From the NCBI GenBank assembly GCA_025996865.1, contig BNTV01000160.1, positions 1-8,729 of the forward strand: DNA of 8,729 nt, written 5' to 3'. Under the pieces are notes generated by a model. It was not told where the DNA came from and did not search any database. It saw only the letters and a list, made by a program, of their open reading frames with translations. Shown in pieces: positions 1 to 6,309 of this stretch. Each line of letters starts with the position of its first letter. The stretch's first letter is position 1. The stretch comes from Bacteroidia bacterium (GTDB taxonomy: Bacteria > Bacteroidota > Bacteroidia > Bacteroidales > Azobacteroidaceae). Both the position numbers and the translations under genes were made by a program.

Positions 1-2
1 CA

Positions 3-611
3 TCGCCCTATCCACCCCAAATGAAGGGACAACCGGGCAGCGACGAACTGACTAAACAAGCCTTGGAAGAAGGCGTATCTCCCGGCGACCTGTTGAACAA
101 GGCATTGGTTCCGGCGATGGAAAAAGTAGGGCAAAAATTCAGTGAGAACAAAATATTCGTTCCGCAGATGTTGCTTTCCGCCAAAGCGATGGCGGCATCC
201 ATGCAACACCTCAAACCCTTTTTCCAGTCGGGCGAAGTGAAACGCAAAGGCACATTCATCATGGGTACGGTGTTTGGCGACTTGCACGACATCGGTAAAA
301 ACCTGTGCTGCATGATGATTGAAGGCGCCGGTTGGGAAGTAATCGACCTGGGCGTGGACGTGAAGCCGGAAAAATTCGTTGCCGAACTGGACAATCATCC
401 CGATGCCGTTGTTGGGCTGTCGGCTCTGCTGACCACCACGATGGTGAATATGGCGACTGTCATTAATTTCATTCGTGAAAAATACCCGCAGACCAAAGTG
501 GCTATCGGCGGCGCTCCTATCAATCATGATTTTGCCAAACAAATCAACGCAGACGTTTATACGAAAGACCCGCAGGGTTTGGTTGTCTGGTTGGATAAAC
601 TAATTGCATAA
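3..611 (+). CDS. Corrinoid (cobalamin-binding) methyltransferase subunit, MtaC/MtbC-like, 5' partial
   Basis: This cytoplasmic protein carries the cobamide that accepts a methyl group from a substrate-specific methyltransferase and donates it to a second one. Numbering from the ATG at 21, residues about 1-75 form the helical cap typical of MetH/MtaC-type proteins, including the run EEGVSPGDLL and a KVGQKF segment. The Rossmann-like B12 domain follows: GDLHDIGKN holds the DxHxxG signature with His89 as the lower axial cobalt ligand, then the S-x-L-x-T-T segment (SALLTTT) and the GG of IGGAP near the C-terminus. The reading frame is open from base 3 to the left edge, and family members usually carry some 15-20 more N-terminal residues, so the true start is probably outside the window; the ATG at 21 is the first visible candidate. 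The next gene begins 5 bases after the stop. The family is certain; the cognate methyl donor is not. Confidence 0.9.
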   Translation, partial: SPYPPQMKGQPGSDELTKQALEEGVSPGDLLNKALVPAMEKVGQKFSENKIFVPQMLLSAKAMAASMQHLKPFFQSGEVKRKGTFIMGTVFGDLHDIGKNLCCMMIEGAGWEVIDLGVDVKPEKFVAELDNHPDAVVGLSALLTTTMVNMATVINFIREKYPQTKVAIGGAPINHDFAKQINADVYTKDPQGLVVWLDKLIA

Positions 612-616
612 CTCCA

Positions 617-1399
617 ATGATGAGTACATTTACTCAATTCAATATTCCCTGCCGGGAGTTGGCAGTCGAACCGCAGGCTGCCGCTCCCATGCTGGGGTAT
701 GAGGGTGATTTGCCGGATGACATCACGGAGATGGTCAGGGAAGTAATGGACGAAACCGCCGGTTGTTACGACATTCGTGGCGGATACCTGATTTTTAATA
801 ATCTCAATTTCGATAAAGACGGATACAAACTTACGGTCGGCGAAACGACTTTCCAAATTGGAAAAATCATTTTCCAACAATTGAAACGCAGCACGCAAAT
901 AGCCGCATTTGTCTGTACTGCCGGAGTAGGTATTGAACAATATTCGCGGGCGATGCTTGCAGGAAATGAACCGTTGAAGGGCTTTATTGCCGATATTTTG
1001 GGCGGAGTGGTGGTGGAAGCTGCCATCGACAAAATCCAACAGGAACTGAGCGATAATATGAAAACTAAATATTTGAATATTACCAACCGTTACAGTCCCG
1101 GTTATTGCGGCTGGCAAACCGTTGAGCAACACAAACTGTTTTCTATGTTGCCGAACACTTTGGGTATTCAATTGACTGAAAGCGCCTTGATGCAGCCGGT
1201 TAAATCAGTCAGCGGCATCATCGGTATCGGGGCTGATGTAAAGTTTAATCCCTATACCTGCCGAATTTGTGAAGCGACACATTGCGTATATCGGTTTAAA
1301 AAACATACGGAACCGGTAAGTAAGGAATGTCGGATGGATGGAAAAAAGCAAGGACGGCTATCTGGGCATCTATGCACCCGACCTGCGCTACCGGTTTGA
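617..1399 (+). CDS. Stand-alone MetH-type activation-domain protein (corrinoid reactivation), with abnormal C-terminal tail
   Basis: This resembles the AdoMet-binding activation domain of cobalamin-dependent methionine synthase as a separate protein. Such proteins sit beside corrinoid methyltransferases and are thought to return oxidised Co(II) cobalamin to an active state. The MetH-like RxxPGY motif is at residues 158-163 (RYSPGY, then Cys164), followed by an EQxxLF segment and the run LTESALMQPVKSVSGIIGIG. A C-x2-C-x4-C cluster (Cys215, Cys218, Cys223) near the end could bind metal or an Fe-S cluster (inference). It starts 5 bases after the corrinoid gene, with ATG codons at 617 and 620. 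Homology appears to end near residue 230 (YRFKKH). The last 30 or so residues are basic and unlike the family, and they are read in a different frame through the start of the next gene. The natural stop has probably been lost by a deletion near 1310-1340. Confidence 0.85.
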   Translation: MMSTFTQFNIPCRELAVEPQAAAPMLGYEGDLPDDITEMVREVMDETAGCYDIRGGYLIFNNLNFDKDGYKLTVGETTFQIGKIIFQQLKRSTQIAAFVCTAGVGIEQYSRAMLAGNEPLKGFIADILGGVVVEAAIDKIQQELSDNMKTKYLNITNRYSPGYCGWQTVEQHKLFSMLPNTLGIQLTESALMQPVKSVSGIIGIGADVKFNPYTCRICEATHCVYRFKKHTEPVSKECRMDGKKQGRLSGHLCTRPALPV

Positions 1400-2840
1400 A
1401 ACGGAAAACGGTGAAATGTGGGCGAAAGCCTCTTTGTATCGCGCACTGCTGGCTTATTATGATTTTACCAAAGATAAAAATGTATTGAAAGCCGTAGAAA
1501 GAGGCGTGCAAAACGTGATGGATAACTGTAAAATCAATGCTTCCACACCCTACATCGCACATGCATACGGATACGGCATTTGCCACGGTTTGGCATTTAC
1601 CGATGTCTTGGACCAACTGTATCAATTGACCCATGACAGTAAATATTGGGATTATGCCCTGTTTTGCTACAAAGATTTTTCGTCGCACGACATTATCGTT
1701 GAATCGAAAGATATACAGTACAAGAATATCATGAATCCCGACTACCGTTTAAGGGGACATACCGCACATTCAACCGAACATTTACGCTCCTTATTGGTGG
1801 CTGCTTACGCTTCCGGCAATCCGCAATTAGCCGAAGCGTTGTCTATTTATATGAAACGGCTGAAAGAGTTGACAACTATTTCCGGCGGCATCATCGGCGA
1901 CGAGTGGATTTACGGCAGAAAGGTTGACCACACCCTTATCGGTTATGAATATTGTACCATGTTGGAAACGCTGGATGCCTATACACAATACATACAAAAA
2001 ACGGGCGACATCCGTTATGCCGATGAAGTAGAAATACTCCTGTTCAATGCGGCGATGGGTGCGCGTCATCCTGAAAAAAGCGCTGTTGCCTATCTGAAAA
2101 CCGATAATTCGTATTTTATGAACCGAACCTTAAATGGTATGAGAGGCAATTCCCGATATAAATATTCGTCCGCCCATCAGGACGTTGCCGTGTGTTGCAA
2201 TCCCAATGCCGGTCGCATTATTCCCTATTATATCCAAAATTTATGGTTAAAAGATAAAGACGGCTTCATCGCTTCGATGTTTGGCGGCTGCGAGGTAAAT
2301 ACTCTGTTTGGCAAACAACCGGTTTCTATCAGGGAAATCACCGACTATCCTCATTCCAACCGCATCACCTTTGAAGTGGAAGTGAAAAAGCCGGCTATCT
2401 TCGCCTTGAAAATACGCAAACCCGCATGGAATAAAGGATTTACTTTGGACACGGATTATAAAGAGGAAGGCGCCTACCTCATTATTAATAGAAAATGGTC
2501 GGGAAAATCCACTTTCACCTTAGAATGGAAAGCCGAAGTAGAGAAACACGAAATAGCCGGTGAGCCGTATTTCACGTATGGCGCTTTGGTGCTGGCATTA
2601 CCTGTTGAGGCAACAGAAATCCCCGGAAGAATATATAAACCCGGATTTCAGGATTTCGATTATATACCCAAAAATTTCACCCTCTATATGCACGCAGGCA
2701 ACGAAATACCGGTAAAAGACGGCGACCATTTCAATGTCAACCTCTATAATCCGATATTGCAAAAGATGGAACAAAAGACGCTCGTTCCGATGGGACATAC
2801 CCTGCTGAGACAGGTAACATTCAGGAAGAATACAGAATAA
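1338..2840 (+). CDS. GH127-family (DUF1680) beta-L-arabinofuranosidase-like glycosidase, N-terminally truncated
   Basis: This is a zinc-cysteine glycosidase of the GH127 type, which releases beta-L-arabinofuranose or related sugars from plant glycans. The metal/nucleophile set is visible: Glu204 and Cys206 in GYEYC, and Cys286-Cys287 in VAVCCNPNAGR. These match Glu338, Cys340, Cys417 (nucleophile) and Cys418 of Bifidobacterium HypBA1, and Glu189 in GDEW is a candidate for its acid/base Glu322. Numbering is offset by about 131-134 residues, and the 500-residue length falls short of HypBA1's 658, so the first part of the (alpha/alpha)6 barrel is missing. The first residues (SKDGYLGIYAPDLRYRF) already lie inside the conserved domain. 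In this frame a TAA sits at 1317 and ATG 1338 is the only standard start after it. The gene overlaps the preceding ORF by 62 bases. No signal peptide is seen. The family is secure; the substrate is not, and the product may be inactive. Confidence 0.8.
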   Translation: MEKSKDGYLGIYAPDLRYRFETENGEMWAKASLYRALLAYYDFTKDKNVLKAVERGVQNVMDNCKINASTPYIAHAYGYGICHGLAFTDVLDQLYQLTHDSKYWDYALFCYKDFSSHDIIVESKDIQYKNIMNPDYRLRGHTAHSTEHLRSLLVAAYASGNPQLAEALSIYMKRLKELTTISGGIIGDEWIYGRKVDHTLIGYEYCTMLETLDAYTQYIQKTGDIRYADEVEILLFNAAMGARHPEKSAVAYLKTDNSYFMNRTLNGMRGNSRYKYSSAHQDVAVCCNPNAGRIIPYYIQNLWLKDKDGFIASMFGGCEVNTLFGKQPVSIREITDYPHSNRITFEVEVKKPAIFALKIRKPAWNKGFTLDTDYKEEGAYLIINRKWSGKSTFTLEWKAEVEKHEIAGEPYFTYGALVLALPVEATEIPGRIYKPGFQDFDYIPKNFTLYMHAGNEIPVKDGDHFNVNLYNPILQKMEQKTLVPMGHTLLRQVTFRKNTE

Positions 2841-2856
2841 AGAAACAAGAATAATT

Positions 2857-4110
2857 ATGACAGGAAAAGAACGAATTGATACAGTATTATCCCACCGGGA
2901 AGCGGATAAGATTGCGCTGGACTTTGGAGCCACCCCGATAACAGGAATCCACGTGAAACAAATTGCCGCGCTGCGAAAACATTACGGATTAGAAGATAAA
3001 CCGGTAAAAGTAATCGACCCGTTTCAGATGCTTGGAGAAGTGGATGAAGAATTGTTGCAGTTGTGGAATGTGGATACCATCGGAGTGGGTGGACATTATG
3101 ATATATTTGGACATATACAGGAAAATTTCGTCGAAAAACGGATGCCTTGGGGACAAGTGGTGTTATTGCCCGAATGTTTCAACATGAAAGTGGAAAATGG
3201 CAATACATTTGTCTTCCCGCAAGGAGATACGGCTTGTTCGCCCACAGCCATGATGCCGGCGAGCGGATATTTTTTCGATTCCGTCGAACGTGTCCCTGCT
3301 ACGGATTTTGATACGGAACTTAATATAGAGGATAATCTGGAAGAATTTACGCTGATAAACGACGACGATCTCGCTTATTGGAGAGACGCTTTAATCCGGG
3401 CGAGAGCGACGGACAGGTCTGTAATAGCGAGTATTGGCGGGACCGGATTGGGCGATGTTGCCTTAGTGCCTGCCATGTGCTTGAAAAATCCCAAAGGCAT
3501 TCGCGCCATTGCCGACTGGTACATGTCCACCATGGCACGCGAAGATTTTATCCGTGAAATATTTGACCGTCAGACAGATATTGCGATTCAAAACCTTGAA
3601 AAAATCAATCGCGCGGCAGGCGATTGCATAGATGTAATCTATACCTGCGGCACTGATTTTGGAACGCAGGACAGTCAGTTTTGCTCGGTAGATGCACTCG
3701 AATCGCTTTACGGAGAAGCTTACCGAAAAGTAAACAGATGGATCCATCAAAACACCGGTTGGAAAACGTTTAAACATTGCTGCGGCGCTATCGTTCCTCT
3801 AATAGACAAGTTGATTGATTTTGGTTTCGACATTGTCAATCCGGTACAAATCAATGCGGCAGGCATGGATCCGCAATTTTTGAAAGATAACTTTGGAAGC
3901 CGGGTTACTTTCTGGGGCGGAGGCATTGACACGCAAAAAGTGTTACCGTTGGCAACACCCCTGCAGGTCAAAGAACAAGTTTACCGGTTGTGCGACATAT
4001 TCGGCAAAAACGGCGGATTTGTGTTCAATTCTATTCACAATATACAAGCCAATGTGCCGGTAGAAAATGTAATTGCTTTAATGGATGCTATATCCGAAAT
4101 TAGAAAATAA
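2857..4110 (+). CDS. URO-D-fold protein, putative corrinoid-dependent methyltransferase
   Basis: This 417-residue protein belongs to the uroporphyrinogen decarboxylase superfamily, which includes MtaA/MtbA/CmuA-type methyltransferases as well as HemE. Its N-terminus (TGKERIDTVLSHREADKIALDFG) is the usual family opening. The metal-site region is KHCCG with His307 and Cys309, the H-x-C pair that holds zinc in MtaA-type enzymes. Near the C-terminus GGGIDTQ and then SIHNIQANVP occupy the place where MtaA-type proteins have a third Cys, so the third ligand may instead be the histidine of SIHN, or metal binding may differ. A HemE role is unlikely because heme genes are absent and corrinoid genes lie alongside. 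It starts 16 bases after the glycosidase and ends 4 bases before the transporter start, consistent with cotranscription. The substrate cannot be read from the sequence; a methylated sugar or small methoxy compound is a guess from the neighbours. Confidence 0.82.
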   Translation: MTGKERIDTVLSHREADKIALDFGATPITGIHVKQIAALRKHYGLEDKPVKVIDPFQMLGEVDEELLQLWNVDTIGVGGHYDIFGHIQENFVEKRMPWGQVVLLPECFNMKVENGNTFVFPQGDTACSPTAMMPASGYFFDSVERVPATDFDTELNIEDNLEEFTLINDDDLAYWRDALIRARATDRSVIASIGGTGLGDVALVPAMCLKNPKGIRAIADWYMSTMAREDFIREIFDRQTDIAIQNLEKINRAAGDCIDVIYTCGTDFGTQDSQFCSVDALESLYGEAYRKVNRWIHQNTGWKTFKHCCGAIVPLIDKLIDFGFDIVNPVQINAAGMDPQFLKDNFGSRVTFWGGGIDTQKVLPLATPLQVKEQVYRLCDIFGKNGGFVFNSIHNIQANVPVENVIALMDAISEIRK

Positions 4111-4114
4111 ATAT

Positions 4115-5545
4115 ATGAAAAAAGATACTTATCAGCCCGGTTTAATTTATGTCATCGGCATTATCGCCGCCATGGGCGGTTTGCTGTTTGGCTTTGATAC
4201 CGGAGTAATCTCAGGCGCCATTCCGTTTTTCCAGCAGGATTTTCAAATTGACGATGGCTTTGTAGAAATCATTACCTCTGCCGGTTTGGTAGGCGCCATT
4301 CTGGGTGCGCTATTCAGCGGGAAACTGACCGACAGGATTGGTCGCAGGAAAATCATTCTGATAGCAGCCGTCATTTTCATTGTCGGCGCTTTAGGTTCCG
4401 GGATTGCTCCCACTGTCTGGACTTTGGTAATCGCCCGCTTGGTGTTGGGCGTGGCCATCGGCATATCGTCCTATTCCGTTCCCTTGTATCTGGCGGAAAT
4501 AGCTCCGACCAAAATACGCGGTACGTTGGTATCCCTTTTTCAGTTGATGGTTACTATCGGTATTTTACTGTCCTACATTTCCGATTTATATTTCGCCGAT
4601 GAAGCGGATATTTCTTGTTGGCGTCCGATGTTTTATGTCTGTGCGATTCCGGCTGTAATCCTTTTTGTTGGGATTATTTTCCTGCCGGAAACGCCCCGGT
4701 GGTTGTTCAGCAATGGCCGTCCCGAAGAATCGCTGAAAATTCTGAAACGCATAGAAAGCGAACAAAATGCCCTCGATTCCTATCAGCAAATGCAGGAAGA
4801 AGTGCAAAAGTCGTCCGAAACCGAAAAGACGGGTTGGAAAGAATTGTGGAAACCCTGGTTGCGCATCCCTGTAATTATTGCCGTCGGCATTATGTTTTTT
4901 CAGCAATTCGTGGGCATCAATACGGTCATTTATTACAGTCCGAAAATATTCCTGATGGCGGGATTCGACGGTGCGGTTGCTGCGATTTGGGCTTCCGTAG
5001 GCGTGGGTGTGGTAACGGTGATATTCTCTCTGGTGTCAGTCTATTTTATTGACAGGTTAGGACGCCGGAAGTTGTACTTTCTGGGAATGTCAGGCATGAT
5101 GATCTCGCTGTTCCTGCTCGGTCTGTGTTTCGCATTCCACGAACAGTTGGCCGGTTATCAATGGACATATATCGTCTGCATGTTTTGTTATGTAGCCTTT
5201 TTCTCTATCAGTATCGGTCCTTTGGGCTGGCTGATTATCTCGGAGATTTTCCCGCAGAAAGTACGCGGTGTGGGCGCATCGTTAGGCTCTTTGGCGTGTT
5301 GGTTTTTCAACGCTGCCGTCGCCTTTTCGTTCTTCAAGATTGTCCGCTTGCTGACCGTTCCCGGAACGGAAATTATGCTCAACGGTGAAAATCTGGGAAA
5401 TCCAATGGGCGCCTTCTGGTTTTACGGGCTAATTGCCTTTCTTGCGATTGTTTGGGGTTATCGTTTCATTCCCGAAACCAAAGGCGTTTCATTGGAAAAT
5501 ATCGAGGATTTCTGGCGAAAAGGAGGGAAACCGAAGGAATTGTAA
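4115..5545 (+). CDS. Sugar-porter family MFS transporter (XylE-like proton symporter)
   Basis: This 476-residue inner-membrane carrier with 12 predicted helices probably imports a monosaccharide with protons. Sugar-porter signatures are all present: GRR in DRIGRRK at residues 73-79, RGT after the fourth helix (KIRGT, 133-137), PETPRWL at 191-197, QQFVGIN at 263-269 with YYSPKIF following, the second-half repeat DRLGRRK at 313-319, and the C-terminal PETKG at 453-457. A charged central loop (about 205-250) separates the two six-helix halves. I chose the ATG at 4115, 4 bases after the upstream stop; an in-frame ATG at 4085 would overlap that gene and add ten residues unlike the family's N-terminus. 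The family includes xylose, arabinose, galactose and glucose carriers, and motif reading cannot choose among them. It closes the left gene series and could bring in the sugar freed by the GH127-like enzyme or its O-methylated form (inference). Confidence 0.93.
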   Translation: MKKDTYQPGLIYVIGIIAAMGGLLFGFDTGVISGAIPFFQQDFQIDDGFVEIITSAGLVGAILGALFSGKLTDRIGRRKIILIAAVIFIVGALGSGIAPTVWTLVIARLVLGVAIGISSYSVPLYLAEIAPTKIRGTLVSLFQLMVTIGILLSYISDLYFADEADISCWRPMFYVCAIPAVILFVGIIFLPETPRWLFSNGRPEESLKILKRIESEQNALDSYQQMQEEVQKSSETEKTGWKELWKPWLRIPVIIAVGIMFFQQFVGINTVIYYSPKIFLMAGFDGAVAAIWASVGVGVVTVIFSLVSVYFIDRLGRRKLYFLGMSGMMISLFLLGLCFAFHEQLAGYQWTYIVCMFCYVAFFSISIGPLGWLIISEIFPQKVRGVGASLGSLACWFFNAAVAFSFFKIVRLLTVPGTEIMLNGENLGNPMGAFWFYGLIAFLAIVWGYRFIPETKGVSLENIEDFWRKGGKPKEL

Positions 5546-5598
5546 ATTTTAATTTTTGGTTTTTCTTTGAGTTCTTTGACATATTGGTTTACACACAT

Positions 5599-5629
5599 TT
5601 TGTTTTTCAGAGCAAAAGATGTATCTTTG
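5599..5629 (+). promoter_or_regulatory. Bacteroidota-type promoter for the toxin-antitoxin pair
   Basis: TTTG at 5599-5602 and TATCTTTG at 5622-5629 are separated by 19 bases, which fits the Bacteroidota primary sigma-factor consensus (TTTG at -33, TAnnTTTG at -7). Transcription would begin around 5634-5638, shortly before the antitoxin start. No equally good match was found before 6310 or 7376. Confidence 0.7.
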
Positions 5630-5661
5630 CGGGGTTATTTATCATGAAAATAATTTATTTT

Positions 5662-5874
5662 ATGGAGACATCTGAAATTATGTATAAAATAAATCGTATG
5701 CCAAAAAGGGAACGGATGTTTATTGCCGAACGGATCATACACTCTCTACTTGAAGAAAAAAAGAACTCATCGCTCAAAAAAGCCGTAGATTGCTTATCTG
5801 ATGATTACCGCATAGACAAAGACTTGACAGCCTTTACTCAGCTTGATTTTGAAGATTTCTATGAAACAAGGTGA
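5662..5874 (+). CDS. Small antitoxin of a PemK/MazF-type module
   Basis: This 70-residue protein lies directly upstream of and overlaps a MazF-like toxin gene. The N-terminal part (MPKRERMFIAERIIHSLLEE) looks like the short helical/dimerisation segment seen in many small antitoxins. The acidic, aromatic C-terminus (LTAFTQLDFEDFYE) is the kind of tail that wraps and neutralises the toxin; I recall similar tails in Bacteroidota proteins preceding MazF-like genes. I chose ATG 5662 because it leaves about 25 bases of leader after the predicted promoter; ATG 5644 is possible and would add six residues. It overlaps the toxin gene by 14 bases, implying translational coupling. DNA binding and autoregulation are expected of such antitoxins but no clear operator palindrome is visible. 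It is not a recognisable MazE, so it may belong to another antitoxin family. Confidence 0.78.
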   Translation: METSEIMYKINRMPKRERMFIAERIIHSLLEEKKNSSLKKAVDCLSDDYRIDKDLTAFTQLDFEDFYETR

Positions 5875-6202
5875 AATTTGGTTGATAAATCTTGACCCGA
5901 CGGTTGGTGCGGAGATGAAAAAAACACGTCCGGCTCTTATCATCAATGATGACGACATGGGTAAACTGCCATTAAAAATTATAGTGCCGGTTACCGATTG
6001 GAAAGACCGCTATGAAATAGCCCCATGGATGATAAAAATAGTCCCTGATTTACGGAATGGACTTGAAAAGGAGTCTTCGATTGATTGTTTTCAAATCAGG
6101 TCGGTAGCCGAAGAACGTTTGATAAAATGTTTAGGACGTATTACGAAGGATGAAATTCTGCAAGTGCAAGAAGGAATTACGAGAGTAATAGGATATAAAT
6201 AA
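5861..6202 (+). CDS. PemK/MazF-family toxin (probable mRNA endoribonuclease)
   Basis: This 113-residue protein has the standard PemK/MazF layout: the opening KQGEIWLINLDPTVGAE, the KKTRPALII strand with Arg23-Pro24, the IIVPVTDW strand, then a GLEKESSIDCFQIRSV segment and a C-terminal helix. Members of this family are ribosome-independent or ribosome-associated endoribonucleases that cut mRNA at short sequences; the target here cannot be predicted. The ATG at 5861 was chosen because the domain begins exactly there; an in-frame ATG at 5843 would add six residues inside the antitoxin gene. The stop TAA at 6200-6202 lies within an 11-base tandem repeat. The module separates the left gene series from the mtaA/mtaB-like pair and, with its own promoter, is probably an independent insertion rather than part of the metabolic operon. 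Confidence 0.9.
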   Translation: MKQGEIWLINLDPTVGAEMKKTRPALIINDDDMGKLPLKIIVPVTDWKDRYEIAPWMIKIVPDLRNGLEKESSIDCFQIRSVAEERLIKCLGRITKDEILQVQEGITRVIGYK

Positions 6203-6222
6203 GATAGAAATAAGATAGAAAT
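6197..6222 (+). repeat. 11-base tandem duplication over the toxin stop codon
   Basis: AAATAAGATAG occurs twice in a row (6197-6207 and 6208-6218) followed by AAAT. The toxin's TAA falls in the first copy. It is probably a slippage duplication in A/T-rich DNA; no function is apparent. Confidence 0.75.
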
Positions 6223-6228
6223 TTTAAC

Positions 6229-6274
6229 AAAAAGTGTGTGGATCAATATAAAAAAGGATTTACACACTTTTTTT
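6229..6274 (+). terminator. Hairpin and T-run after the toxin gene (weak terminator)
   Basis: AAAAAGTGTGT at 6229-6239 pairs perfectly with ACACACTTTTT at 6262-6272 across a 22-base loop, and the right arm runs into seven T residues (6268-6274). The stem has only four G/C pairs and the loop is long, so it may be weak; it could also act on the opposite strand because the left arm begins with an A-run. The position, between the toxin gene and the mtaA-like gene, suits a terminator. Confidence 0.55.
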
Positions 6275-6309
6275 CTGTACAAATATTAGTAAACAATTAA
6301 CAATAAAAA

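Noticed and set aside
557..1171. Long open frame on the - strand opposite the reactivation gene
   Set aside because: Its translation has no recognisable domain and it is covered by a + strand gene with clear family motifs; it is a shadow of that gene.
617..2840. A genuine fusion protein of the reactivation domain and the glycosidase through ribosomal frameshifting
   Set aside because: No slippery heptamer with a downstream structure is visible, and the glycosidase would still lack its N-terminal region; a deletion explains both ends better.
2857..4110. HemE (uroporphyrinogen decarboxylase of heme synthesis)
   Set aside because: The H-x-C pair, length over 400 residues and the corrinoid neighbourhood point to the methyltransferase-like branch; no heme genes are nearby.
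4615..5052. Second + strand open frame inside the transporter gene
   Set aside because: The transporter frame has all sugar-porter motifs and continuous membrane helices; this frame gives a Cys/Arg-rich sequence with no family resemblance.
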